DNA from: Bradyrhizobium cenepequi
Lineage (GTDB): Bacteria; Pseudomonadota; Alphaproteobacteria; Rhizobiales; Xanthobacteraceae
DNA length: 64,000 nt
NCBI RefSeq assembly: GCF_020329485.1
Contig: NZ_JAGKJI010000029.1
Span: 1 to 64,000 of the forward strand
Direction of reading: 5' to 3'
Shown: one piece after another, positions 54,089-62,434 of the stretch
How the letters are laid out: each line of letters begins with the position of its first letter
Numbering within the stretch: the stretch's first letter is position 1
Notes under the pieces: model-generated
What the model was told of the DNA's origin: nothing
The model's input: only the letters and a program-made list of their open reading frames with translations
Database searches by the model: none
Position numbers and translations under genes: made by a program

Positions 54089-55278
54089 AGAGCTTCGCGC
54101 CGCCACGAGGGCGCGAGTCCCTCACGCATGGCGAGCCGCCGAAGCGGGCCGATCGATCCGATCAGATGCAGGCCCGCGGCGCGCATTGACTGCATGGGGA
54201 GGAAATCGCTGAGCAGCGAGCGGTTGGCGAGATCGATGAGAAAGGTCCGGCTCATGACATCGCTCCGCCGCGCCGACTGGTAGCGTGCCAATACCTGCGA
54301 CGAGCCGGGATCCTCGCCATGCGCGAGCGCTTCGCCGGCGAGTTTGGCGATATCCGTGGCGTCTCGCAACCCAAGGTTGAGACCCTGCGCGCCGATCGGC
54401 GGCACGACATGAGCGGATTCGCCAACCAGCGCGATCCGGTTCCGGGCGAATTGCCGGGGCTGTTCGATTGCCAGCGGAAATACATTACGCCCCGGCTCGA
54501 CCTCGACACGGCCGAAAATCGAGTGCGACCGCTTCTCGGCGGCCTCAGACAGTTCCGCATCAGCGAGCGCCATCAGCCGCCCGGCTTCCGCGCGCGAGGA
54601 AACCCAGACCACGCTGCAGCGGTTGCCGGGCAGGGGCACGAACACGACGGGTCCGTGCTGCGTGTGGAATTCGGTCGAGATGTTTTTGTGCGGGTGCGAG
54701 TGGATGATGTTGAAGGTCAGGGCCGACTGCTTCAGCTCGCGATGGCTCATGTCGATGCCGGCGGCCTCACGCGACTGCGACTGCCGGCCGTCCGCGCCGA
54801 TCACCAGCCGCGCCGCCAGCGGCTCGCCGCGGCCGCTCCGGATCGTGACGATGGCTTCTTCCGGATTGATGATCTCGGCCTCGTCGTCGAAGCGCGCAAG
54901 ACCGGGTAGTTCCGCCGCACGTTGTTCCAACGCCGCAATCAACGAGCGGTTGTCGACGTTGAAGCCGAATTGCTCGAGGCCGATCTCATCCGCGGAGAAC
55001 CTGACTTCGGGCGCGCGGATCAGCCGCCCGGTGTCGTCGACCAGCCGCATCACCTTCAGCGCCGCGGCCTTGTCGGCCAGGCGCCGCCAGACATCCAGCC
55101 GTTCGAGCAGGTCGACGGAGGCGCCGAGCAGCGCCGTGGTGCGGTTGTCTGCATAGGGGGCGCGGCGGGCGAGCAGGGCGGTCTTCGCCCCGGCATCCGC
55201 AAGCGCGATTGCGGCGGTCAGCCCTGCGGGGCCGCCGCCGATGACCACTGCGTCATAGACATGAGAAGCATCGCTCAT
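54085..55278 (-). CDS. UbiH/UbiF/COQ6-type FAD-dependent monooxygenase
   Basis: The 397-residue flavoprotein probably hydroxylates a ubiquinone precursor. It has the N-terminal FAD motif VIGGGPAGLTAAIALADAG and the second motif VIGADGRQSQSREAA. The FAD/ribityl site is IALVGESAHVVPPIGAQGLN, where the usual GDAAH is GESAH. The C-terminal membrane-association part is present. Which ring position it acts on cannot be read from the sequence. The Pcs gene is upstream and divergent. Confidence 0.88.
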   Translation of the reverse strand: MSDASHVYDAVVIGGGPAGLTAAIALADAGAKTALLARRAPYADNRTTALLGASVDLLERLDVWRRLADKAAALKVMRLVDDTGRLIRAPEVRFSADEIGLEQFGFNVDNRSLIAALEQRAAELPGLARFDDEAEIINPEEAIVTIRSGRGEPLAARLVIGADGRQSQSREAAGIDMSHRELKQSALTFNIIHSHPHKNISTEFHTQHGPVVFVPLPGNRCSVVWVSSRAEAGRLMALADAELSEAAEKRSHSIFGRVEVEPGRNVFPLAIEQPRQFARNRIALVGESAHVVPPIGAQGLNLGLRDATDIAKLAGEALAHGEDPGSSQVLARYQSARRSDVMSRTFLIDLANRSLLSDFLPMQSMRAAGLHLIGSIGPLRRLAMREGLAPSWRREAL

Positions 55279-55412
55279 ATCGGGACATTTGACGGGATCG
55301 GCAGCATTTTCAAGCCATCAAATTCGCTAAAATCTTTCCACCGGTTTGCGCGGCGGAACGCCGCAAGCGCGGATATGCAAACATAGGCGATTCCTGATAG
55401 CACTTCCCGGCG

Positions 55413-56153
55413 ATGGAGATGGATCAGACCAGCCAGCCAGCTACGTTTCCGGCATCGCTGCGAATGCGGATGGCGGCATTCTCTGTCCATATCTTCACCG
55501 CAATGGGCGCCGGCGTCGCGTTGCTCGCGCTGATGGAGGCCGTGCGCGAGCACTGGGCCAATATGTTCGGCTGGCTCGGGGTGGCGCTGGTCATCGATGC
55601 GATCGACGGCCCGATCGCGCGCAGGCTCGACGTGGTCCGGCTGCAGCCGAACTGGTCCGGCGAGGTGCTCGACCTCGTCGTCGATTTCGTCACCTATGTT
55701 TTCGTTCCCGCCTACGCGATCACCGCGAGCCATTTGCTACTGCCACTGGCGGCTCCGATCCTCGGCATCGGCATCGTGATCTCGAGCGCGCTGTATTTTG
55801 CGGACCGCAGGATGAAGGCCGCCGACAATCATTTCCGCGGCTTTCCCGGCTTGTGGAACGCGGCGGCATTCTATCTGTTCCTGCTGCATCTGCCGCCGGT
55901 GTGGTCGAGCCTTGCCGTGGCGATCCTGATCGCGCTCACCTTCGCGCCGTTCCACGTGCTGCATCCGGTGCGTGTGGCGCGGCTGCGCTGGCTGACGCTG
56001 TGGCTGATGGCCGCCGGAGCGGTGCTTGCGCTATACACGCTCGCCCGCGACTTCGATGTCGGCGCGCCGATCATCGTCGCGCTCTGCGCGATCGCCGCCT
56101 ATGTCGTCGGCAGCGACGCCATCATCCGGTTGATGAGGTCGCTGAGAACATGA
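55413..56153 (+). CDS. pcs: Phosphatidylcholine synthase
   Basis: It condenses CDP-diacylglycerol with choline in the inner membrane, a route known in rhizobia and other host-associated bacteria. The 246 residues have the CDP-alcohol phosphotransferase signature IDAIDGPIARRLDVVRLQPN with GEVLDLVVDF (DG..AR..G..D...D). About eight helices are visible. Phosphatidylcholine is important for symbiosis of Bradyrhizobium with legumes. ATG 55413 is the start (ATG 55419 is possible). The stop overlaps the terC start (ATGA). Confidence 0.93.
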   Translation: MEMDQTSQPATFPASLRMRMAAFSVHIFTAMGAGVALLALMEAVREHWANMFGWLGVALVIDAIDGPIARRLDVVRLQPNWSGEVLDLVVDFVTYVFVPAYAITASHLLLPLAAPILGIGIVISSALYFADRRMKAADNHFRGFPGLWNAAAFYLFLLHLPPVWSSLAVAILIALTFAPFHVLHPVRVARLRWLTLWLMAAGAVLALYTLARDFDVGAPIIVALCAIAAYVVGSDAIIRLMRSLRT

Positions 56154-56878
56154 TCGAACTGTTGGCCAGCCCGGAAGCGTGGGCGGCGCTGGTCACATTG
56201 ACCGCGCTGGAGATCGTGCTCGGCATCGACAACGTGATCTTCCTGTCGGTACTGGTCTCCCGCATCCCGCCGCAACAGGCGAGACGCGCGCGGCAGATCG
56301 GATTGTTCCTGGCGCTCGTGTTCCGCATCCTGCTGCTCAGCCTGCTGGTGTGGCTGATCGGCTTGACGGAGCCGGTGATCACGGTAAGGGGGTTCGCGCT
56401 GTCCTGGCGCGACATCATCTTGATCGGCGGCGGGCTTTTCCTGATCGCAAAGGCGACGCATGAGATCCATGGTGAAGTCGAAGCGCGGGAGGGCGAGGAA
56501 CAGGCGACGCCCGGCGGCGGCAGCGCCTTCTTCTGGGTGATCGTCCAGATCATCATCGTCGACATGGTGTTCTCGCTGGACTCGATCATTACGGCGATCG
56601 GCATGGCGCAGGATTTGGAGATCATGATCGCGGCTGTCGTGATCGCCTGCATCGTCATGTACGTCTCGTCAGGTCCGGTGGCGCGTTTCGTCGCGGAGTA
56701 TCCGACCACCAAGATGCTGGCGCTGGCATTCCTGGTGCTGATCGGCGTGGCCCTGGTCGCCGATGGTTTCCACTTCCACATCCCCCGCGGCTACATCTAT
56801 TTCGCGATGGCGTTCGCCGCCGCGGTGGAGATGTTCAACGTGCTGGCGAGGCGCAACCGGAGGAAGGTGGTCAGGTAG
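56150..56878 (+). CDS. TerC-family membrane protein
   Basis: The 242-residue protein has about eight helices. TerC hallmarks include LEIVLGIDNVIFLSVLVSRI, with the conserved GIDN, and IIIVDMVFSLDSIITAIGMA, with its DSI motif. TerC proteins export Mn2+ or support cofactor loading of exported proteins. Coupling with pcs by ATGA suggests joint translation. The link between a PC synthase and TerC is not obvious. Confidence 0.9.
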   Translation: MIELLASPEAWAALVTLTALEIVLGIDNVIFLSVLVSRIPPQQARRARQIGLFLALVFRILLLSLLVWLIGLTEPVITVRGFALSWRDIILIGGGLFLIAKATHEIHGEVEAREGEEQATPGGGSAFFWVIVQIIIVDMVFSLDSIITAIGMAQDLEIMIAAVVIACIVMYVSSGPVARFVAEYPTTKMLALAFLVLIGVALVADGFHFHIPRGYIYFAMAFAAAVEMFNVLARRNRRKVVR

Positions 56879-56960
56879 CCGATCTGGCCCGCGAGTTGAC
56901 AACGGGGCGCTGATGGCTTTCGGTTCGGGGCCAGCGAGATAGTTGAGGGGAGAGCCCGAC

Positions 56961-57935
56961 ATGACCAAGGCCGTGCGCGTGCACAAGGTGGGAGGCCCGG
57001 AAGTCCTCACTTACGAGGGTGTCGAGGTGCCGGCGCCGGCGGCGGGCGAGGTGCGGATTCGCCAGCACGCGATCGGGCTCAATTTCATCGACGTCTATTT
57101 CCGCACCGGCCTCTACAAGGCGCCCGGCCTTCCCTTCATCGCCGGTAACGAGGCGGCAGGCGAGGTGGTTGCGGTCGGTCCCGGCGTGACCAATTTCCAT
57201 CCCGGCGACCGCGTAGCCTATTATTTCAATCTCGGCGGCTATACCACCGAGCGCGTCATCCCCGCCGACAAGGTGGTGAAGCTGCCCGACCACATCACCT
57301 ATGAGCAGGGCGCGGTGCTGATGCTGAAGGGGCTGACGGTCTGGTATCTCCTGCACAAGACCTTCAAGGTGGAGCCGCACCACCGTGTACTGATTCATGC
57401 GGCCGCCGGCGGCATCGGATTGCTCGCCTGCCAATGGGCCCGCGCGATGGGCGCCCACGTGATCGGCACCGTCGGCTCGAAGGCGAAGGCCGATCTCGCG
57501 CTCGCCAACGGCTGCGATCACGTCATCCTTTACAATGAGGAGGATTTTGTCGCGCGGGTGAAGCAGATCAGCCGCGGCGAGCTCTGCGACGTCGTCTATG
57601 ACGGCGTCGGCAAGACCACCTTCCCGGGCTCACTGTCGTGCCTGAAGCCGCGCGGCCTGTTCGTGAGCTTCGGCAACGCGTCCGGCCCAGTGCCGCCGTT
57701 CGCGCTCGCCGAACTCAACAATCACGGCTCGCTGTTTGCGACCCGGCCGAAGCTCAACGACTATGTCGCCACCCGCAATGAATTGCTCGAAGGCGCCGAC
57801 ACGCTCTTTGCCGCCGTGATCAACGGCAAGCTGCACGTCCCGATCAATCATGCTTACGCGTTGAAGGATGCCGCGCGTGCGCATATCGATCTGGAGAGCC
57901 GCGCGACCACGGGGGCGTCGATCCTGAGGCCGTAA
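56961..57935 (+). CDS. NADPH:quinone oxidoreductase (zinc-free MDR family)
   Basis: The 324-residue enzyme matches quinone oxidoreductase 1: VRIRQHAIGLNFIDVYFRTG-like (EVRIRQHAIGLNFIDVYFRT), GNEAAGEVVAVGPGVTNFHP, and the Rossmann motif HAAAGGIGLLACQWARAMGA. It transfers hydride from NADPH to quinones. ATG 56961 has GAGGGGAGAG upstream. It ends just before the repeat at 57937-58061. Confidence 0.92.
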   Translation: MTKAVRVHKVGGPEVLTYEGVEVPAPAAGEVRIRQHAIGLNFIDVYFRTGLYKAPGLPFIAGNEAAGEVVAVGPGVTNFHPGDRVAYYFNLGGYTTERVIPADKVVKLPDHITYEQGAVLMLKGLTVWYLLHKTFKVEPHHRVLIHAAAGGIGLLACQWARAMGAHVIGTVGSKAKADLALANGCDHVILYNEEDFVARVKQISRGELCDVVYDGVGKTTFPGSLSCLKPRGLFVSFGNASGPVPPFALAELNNHGSLFATRPKLNDYVATRNELLEGADTLFAAVINGKLHVPINHAYALKDAARAHIDLESRATTGASILRP

Positions 57936-57936
57936 T

Positions 57937-58061
57937 CCGTCATTGCTAGCCACCGGGTCGGCGCGCAGCGCCGCCCGATGACAGGCTCCGCGAAGCAATC
58001 CATCCCTCCCCACGTGCGGACAGAACGGATTGCTTCGTCGCTTCGCTCCTCGCAATGACGG
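57937..58061. repeat. Palindromic repeat (CGTCATTGCGAGGAGCG type), copy 2
   Basis: CCGTCATTGC at the left and CTCGCAATGACGG at the right are inverted. GCGAAGCAATCCATCC and ACGGATTGCTTCGTCGC form the inner arms. An extra 40-base segment makes it longer than copy 1 at 39180-39266, to which it is inverted. It separates the quinone reductase gene from argD. Confidence 0.82.
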
Positions 58062-58069
58062 CGAGACGG

Positions 58070-59266
58070 TTACGCCACCCGACGCGCAGCACCTGCTTGC
58101 GTCAGGATCGCGTCCAAGCCCTCGATCATCTCGGCGATCTCAGCCCGCGACACGTTGAGCGCGGGCATGAAGCGCAGCGCGTCGGGTTGCGGCGAGTTGA
58201 TCAACAGGCCCTTCGAGAACGCCTGCGCCACGATCGCGGCGCCGATCGGCAGTTTCAGATCGAGCGCCAGGAGCAGTCCACGGCCTCTGATGTCGCCGAG
58301 GCCGTGCCGGGCCGAGAGCCGCTGCAACTCGCTCTCCAGGAACAAGCCGGTGTCGGCGACGGACTTCAGGAATTCCGGTTTGCTGACCTCCTCGAGCACG
58401 GCAAGCCCCGCCGCGCACATCAGCGGATTGCCGTTAAAGGTGCCGCCCTGGTCGCCATGCTCGAAGCAGGCCGCGCGTTCGGTCGCAAGCAGGGCGGCGA
58501 GCGGCACGCCGCTGCCGATGCCTTTGCCGAGCGCCATGATGTCAGGCGCAATCCCGGCATGCTCGTGGTGGAAGAGCTTTCCGGTGCGGCCTATGCCGGT
58601 CTGGATCTCGTCGACGATCAGGAGCAGGCCGTGCTCGCTGGTCAGCGCGCGCAGTTCTTTCAGGAATTGATCGGTCGCGGGCCAGACGCCGGCCTCGCCC
58701 TGGATCGGCTCCAGCATCACGCCAACGGTGTTCGATGAAATCAACTCCTTCACCGATGCGATGTCATTGAGCCGCGCTTTGCGGAAACCCGGCACTTTCG
58801 GTTCGAACAGGGGTTCGAACGCCTTCTTGCCGGAGGCTGACATGGTCGCCAGCGTACGGCCGTGAAAACCGCCCTCGAAGGTGATGATCTCGAAGGCGCC
58901 GTTTCTGTGTTTTGTCCCATATTTGCGCGCGAGCTTGATCGCGCCTTCATTGGCTTCCGCGCCGGAGTTGGCGAAGAACACCTGGTCGAAGCAGCTCTTC
59001 TCGACGAGTGCATTGGCAAGCTTGAGGCTCGGTTCGTTGTAGAAGGCCGGGCTCGGGGTCAGGAGACACTTGGCCTGTGCGGCGAGTGCTTCCGCGACCG
59101 CAGGCGGCGAATGACCGAGACTGTTGACCGCCCAGCCCTGCACGAAATCGAGATAGCGCTTGCCACTATCATTCCAGAGGTAGGAGCCTTCGCCGCGGAC
59201 AAACACGGTCTTCGGGCGCGCGGTGATGTCCATCAGCGCATGATACGGATGGATGGCGTTGGGCAT
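58070..59266 (-). CDS. argD: Acetylornithine aminotransferase
   Basis: It converts N-acetylglutamate semialdehyde to N-acetylornithine in arginine synthesis. In some bacteria it also serves in lysine synthesis. The 398-residue class III PLP enzyme has the start YHALMDITARPKTVFVRGEG, FFANSGAEANEGAIKLARKY, VDEIQTGIGRTGKLFHHEHA and the PLP lysine in IMALGKGIGSG. AAGGAG lies 7 bases before ATG. argF is not adjacent in this window. An Arg-rich leader and a strong hairpin precede it, suggesting attenuation. Confidence 0.94.
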   Translation of the reverse strand: MPNAIHPYHALMDITARPKTVFVRGEGSYLWNDSGKRYLDFVQGWAVNSLGHSPPAVAEALAAQAKCLLTPSPAFYNEPSLKLANALVEKSCFDQVFFANSGAEANEGAIKLARKYGTKHRNGAFEIITFEGGFHGRTLATMSASGKKAFEPLFEPKVPGFRKARLNDIASVKELISSNTVGVMLEPIQGEAGVWPATDQFLKELRALTSEHGLLLIVDEIQTGIGRTGKLFHHEHAGIAPDIMALGKGIGSGVPLAALLATERAACFEHGDQGGTFNGNPLMCAAGLAVLEEVSKPEFLKSVADTGLFLESELQRLSARHGLGDIRGRGLLLALDLKLPIGAAIVAQAFSKGLLINSPQPDALRFMPALNVSRAEIAEMIEGLDAILTQAGAARRVA

Positions 59267-59299
59267 GTCAGGCTCCTTGATTGGTTGGGATCAAAAGGC

Positions 59300-59343
59300 A
59301 GGCGGAAAAGCAAGAAGGCCGCACTTTTGGGGTGCGGCCTTCT
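59300..59343 (-). terminator. Terminator-like hairpin in the argD leader (candidate attenuator)
   Basis: On the minus strand AGAAGGCCGCAC (59343-59332) and GTGCGGCCTTCT (59324-59313) form a perfect 12-bp stem with a 7-base loop, followed by TGCTTTT. Leader bases GGGTTGCG (about 59396-59389) can pair with CGCACCC of the 5' arm and loop and would act as antiterminator. Another hairpin, CGTCGTCGC with GCGACGATG, lies within the Arg codons. It is 33 bases before the argD start. Confidence 0.7.
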
Positions 59344-59368
59344 CGAAAACCTCGGCTGAACTAGCTAG

Positions 59369-59458
59369 TCAGCGCTGGCGTCGGACATGGCGCAACCCAT
59401 CATCGTCGCGGGTGCGACGACGGAAAGTGGCGCGGCGGTTGGTCCGGTTCAGCTTCAT
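59369..59458 (-). CDS. Candidate argD leader peptide (Arg-rich)
   Basis: This 29-codon frame begins MKLNRTNRRATFRRRTRDDD and has 11 Arg codons in total, including RRR and several pairs. It ends in TGA, 26 bases before the hairpin. Its ATG lies 9 bases after the likely -10 element, so translation would start on a leaderless mRNA. Arginine starvation would stall ribosomes in the Arg run and free the antiterminator. It is not homologous to a gene known to me. A second frame over the same bases has no Arg bias. Confidence 0.7.
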   Translation of the reverse strand: MKLNRTNRRATFRRRTRDDDGLRHVRRQR

Positions 59459-59466
59459 GGCGATGG

Positions 59467-59496
59467 GCCATACAGCCCAAGGGCAGGGAATGTCAA
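59467..59496 (-). promoter_or_regulatory. argD: Candidate promoter of the argD leader transcript
   Basis: TTGACA (59496-59491), a perfect -35 box, lies over the stop codon of the preceding gene. A -10-like TATGGC (59472-59467) follows after 18 bases, or GTATGG after 17. The start would be within a few bases of the leader ATG at 59458. Confidence 0.55.
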
Positions 59497-60137
59497 GTCG
59501 CGCGCGGCGCCTCTTCAGTGTCCTCCTCGCCCCAATCGGCGTCGGCGATGGACGTGTCGATCAACTCGCCGCGGAGCAGGGCAAGCGGCGATTTGTAGTA
59601 CAGCGCGATGTTGTGGAATGGATCGGTCAGGACCTTGCATACCCATATCAGCCCCGTCGGCACGTCCGTGATGACGAACAGTTGCACCATGCGCGCGAGC
59701 CCGCCGGCGATGCCGATCACGAGCCAGACGGCGCCGACATGACGGACGAAATCGAGCCTGGTGGCCGGCGGCGAGAACAGGCCGAACAGCGTCGGAAAGG
59801 CGAACAGCGTGACCGGCGCGAGGCCCCAGACAACGAGCAGGACGATCTTGCGGCTCTGATTGTAGCCGACCTTGATCGCTTCCTTGTATTCGTTTGAGAC
59901 CTTGTTCACGGCGTCGTAGCCGTTGGGTTCGAAAAAGAAGTGCCCGGTCTGCCGCGTCAACATCGCAAGCCAGCCCACGAGGCCGGCCAGCGCAGGATCG
60001 GTGAACAATAGCCCATAGCAGACCAGGAATATGACGGCGCTGATCAGGTGCAGCGTCTGATTGATGCGGCTCTGGTGATAGTAGCGGTAATCGTCCCAAC
60101 GTTGCGTGCGCAGTGTGTCCGAGAAGCGGCTCATCAT
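59493..60137 (-). CDS. Membrane protein, DUF962/Mpo1-like in part
   Basis: The 214-residue protein has four to five membrane helices (LHLISAVIFLVCYGLLFTDP, GLVGWLAMLTRQTGHFFFEP). The sequence YHQSRINQTLHLI and GHFFFEPN resembles the Mpo1/DUF962 pattern, although that assignment is weak. AAGGGGTGA precedes ATG. Its stop overlaps the argD leader promoter. The upstream gap of 268 bases (60138-60405) holds no gene. Confidence 0.75.
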   Translation of the reverse strand: MMSRFSDTLRTQRWDDYRYYHQSRINQTLHLISAVIFLVCYGLLFTDPALAGLVGWLAMLTRQTGHFFFEPNGYDAVNKVSNEYKEAIKVGYNQSRKIVLLVVWGLAPVTLFAFPTLFGLFSPPATRLDFVRHVGAVWLVIGIAGGLARMVQLFVITDVPTGLIWVCKVLTDPFHNIALYYKSPLALLRGELIDTSIADADWGEEDTEEAPRAT

Positions 60138-60405
60138 TCACCCCTTAGATTGGAAGGTACGTGAGCCATACGGCGAGTCCGTGAACGAAGCATAACATCT
60201 TAAAGTTGTTACAATATGTAGTACGTATCGGTGATTGAGGCGCGCAAAAGCGCGTTCGCAGACTGCGAAAGCGACGCCATTCCCTGCCGCGACGGTAGCG
60301 GTAGGATTCTCTGAATTTTGAATATCGTTTGGCGGACGTCGGACCGGCATTGCGCTGGATCAAAACGTCCGAAATGGCCGCAACGACTGGCGCTACGGAG
60401 GCGGC

Positions 60406-61731
60406 TCAGAATCCGGCGACGCTGCCGTGCAGGTCGTATTCGTCCGAGCGCTCGATCTTCGCGGTGACGATCTCGCCGACCTTGAGCGGTCGGCGGCTTA
60501 CGAGATAGACCGCGCCGTCAATCTCCGGCGCATCGGCCTTCGAGCGGCCTCGTGCCACCGTTGGGCCGACTTCGTCGATGATGACCTGCTGGCGCGTGCC
60601 GACCTTGCGCTTCAGCTGGCGCGCGGAGATCTTCTGCTGGCGGGCCATCAGCGCGTTGTAGCGCTCCTGCTTGATCTCATCCGGCACGGCGCCGGGAAGC
60701 GCGTTCGAGCTGGCCCCGGCAACAGGCTCGTATTTGAAACAGCCGACGCGGTCGATCTCGGCTTCCTCGAGCCAATCGAGCAGGTACGCAAAATCGGAAT
60801 CGGTCTCGCCGGGGAAGCCGACGATGAAGGTCGAGCGCAGGGTGAGCTCCGGGCACTGTTCGCGCCATTGCTTGATCCGCGCCAGCGTCTTGTCCTGCGC
60901 GGCGGGCCGCTTCATGGCTTTGAGGACATCCGGGCTCGCATGCTGGAAGGGGATGTCGAGATAGGGCAGGACCTTGCCCTCGGTCATCAGCCCGATCACC
61001 TCGTCGACATGCGGGTAGGGGTAGACATATTGCAGCCGCACCCAGGCGCCGAGTTCGCCGAGTTCCTTTGCGAGATCGAAGAATTTGGCGCGCACCGCGC
61101 GATCCTGCCATGGGCTCTCGGCATATTTCAGGTCGACGCCATAGGCCGACGTATCCTGCGAGATGACCAGCAGTTCCTTCACGCCGGCCTTCACCAGCCG
61201 CTCGGCCTCGCGCAGCACGTCGTTGGCGGGCCGCGACACCAGGTCGCCGCGCAGTTTCGGAATGATGCAGAAGGTGCAGCGGTTGTTGCAGCCCTCGGAG
61301 ATCTTCAGATAGGCGTAGTGGCGCGGCGTCAGCTTGACGCCCTGGGGCGGCACCAGGTCGAGGTGCGGGTTGTGCACCGGCGGCAGCGCGCGGTGCACGG
61401 CGTCGAGCACGCTCTCATATTGCTGCGGCCCCGTGATCGAGAGCACGCCGGGATAGGCGCTCTCGATCTGCTCGGGTTCCGCGCCCATGCAGCCGGTCAC
61501 GATCACCTTGCCGTTCTCGGCCATGGCCTCGCCGATCGCCGAGAGTGATTCCTCCTTGGCGCTGTCGAGGAAGCCGCAGGTGTTGACGATCACGACATCG
61601 GCGCCGTCGTGCTTGCGCGCGAGTTCATAGCCTTCGGCACGCAGGCGCGTGATGATCCGCTCGGAATCCACCAAGGCCTTCGGACATCCCAGCGAGACAA
61701 AGCTGATTTTTGGCGCGGCCGCCTGTTGCAT
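60406..61731 (-). CDS. rimO: Ribosomal protein uS12 methylthiotransferase
   Basis: It adds a methylthio group to Asp88/89 of ribosomal protein S12. The 441 residues contain an N-terminal UPF0004 domain (FVSLGCPKALVDSERIITRL, VIVNTCGFLDSAKEESL, VIVTGCMGA), the radical-SAM motif EGCNNRCTFCIIPKLRG, and a C-terminal TRAM domain. ATG 61731 (MQQAAAPKISFVSLG) is chosen over TTG 61737. nasT is divergent after 112 bases. Confidence 0.95.
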   Translation of the reverse strand: MQQAAAPKISFVSLGCPKALVDSERIITRLRAEGYELARKHDGADVVIVNTCGFLDSAKEESLSAIGEAMAENGKVIVTGCMGAEPEQIESAYPGVLSITGPQQYESVLDAVHRALPPVHNPHLDLVPPQGVKLTPRHYAYLKISEGCNNRCTFCIIPKLRGDLVSRPANDVLREAERLVKAGVKELLVISQDTSAYGVDLKYAESPWQDRAVRAKFFDLAKELGELGAWVRLQYVYPYPHVDEVIGLMTEGKVLPYLDIPFQHASPDVLKAMKRPAAQDKTLARIKQWREQCPELTLRSTFIVGFPGETDSDFAYLLDWLEEAEIDRVGCFKYEPVAGASSNALPGAVPDEIKQERYNALMARQQKISARQLKRKVGTRQQVIIDEVGPTVARGRSKADAPEIDGAVYLVSRRPLKVGEIVTAKIERSDEYDLHGSVAGF

Positions 61732-61843
61732 AGTCAAATCTGCCTGATTGATTGGCAGGAGTTAGTCCCAATTGCCCACAATTACAAGGCTTTGAGCTGG
61801 CTTCCGTCGTGCTATGGATAGCTTCAGAGAACACGAGTAAGCG

Positions 61844-62434
61844 ATGGCCGCCGAGTCGTCTCCGAAAATCGTCATCGTCGATGAAAGCCCGATCCGCGCC
61901 GCGATCCTGGAGGAAGGCCTCCGGGAGGCGGGTTATACCAGCGTTGTGCATATCAGCGAGATGCACAGCCTGCTGGCGCGGATCTATGCCGTCGACCCCG
62001 ACATCATCGTGATCGACCTGGAGAACCCCAGCCGCGACGTGCTGGAACAGATGTTCCAGGTCAGCCGGGCGGTGCGCCGGCCGATCGCCATGTTCGTCGA
62101 CCAGAGCGACGCCGCCTCGATCGAGGCCTCCGTCGAGGCAGGTGTGTCGGCCTATATCGTCGACGGCCTGAAAAAGGAGCGTATCAAGCCGATCCTCGAC
62201 CTCTGCGTGTCCCGCTTCAACGCATTCGCGCGGCTGCAGGACGAACTGGACCGCGCCAAGCACGCGCTGGAAGAGCGCAAGGTGATCGACCGCGCCAAGG
62301 GCATCCTGATGAAATTGAAGGGCCTCACCGAAGACGAGGCCTATGTGCTGCTGCGCTCCACGGCGATGCGCGAAAAAAAGAAAATCGGCGAGATCGCGCA
62401 GTCGATCCTGACCGCGTCGGAGTTGCTCAAATGA
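61844..62434 (+). CDS. nasT: ANTAR-domain antiterminator NasT
   Basis: The 196-residue protein has an N-terminal receiver-like domain (IVIVDESPIRAAILEEGLRE, phosphoacceptor-type Asp in DIIVIDLENP) and a C-terminal ANTAR domain (IDRAKGILMKLKGLTEDEAY, then IGEIAQSILTASEL). NasT binds leader RNA and prevents termination in nitrate assimilation operons when it is freed from NasS. Its TGA overlaps the nasS ATG, so synthesis is coupled. Confidence 0.92.
   Translation: MAAESSPKIVIVDESPIRAAILEEGLREAGYTSVVHISEMHSLLARIYAVDPDIIVIDLENPSRDVLEQMFQVSRAVRRPIAMFVDQSDAASIEASVEAGVSAYIVDGLKKERIKPILDLCVSRFNAFARLQDELDRAKHALEERKVIDRAKGILMKLKGLTEDEAYVLLRSTAMREKKKIGEIAQSILTASELLK

Noticed and set aside
59390..59471. 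Other ATG-started frame in the argD leader
   Set aside because: It has no enrichment for an amino acid linked to argD and would overlap the Arg-rich frame. The Arg frame fits gene function far better.
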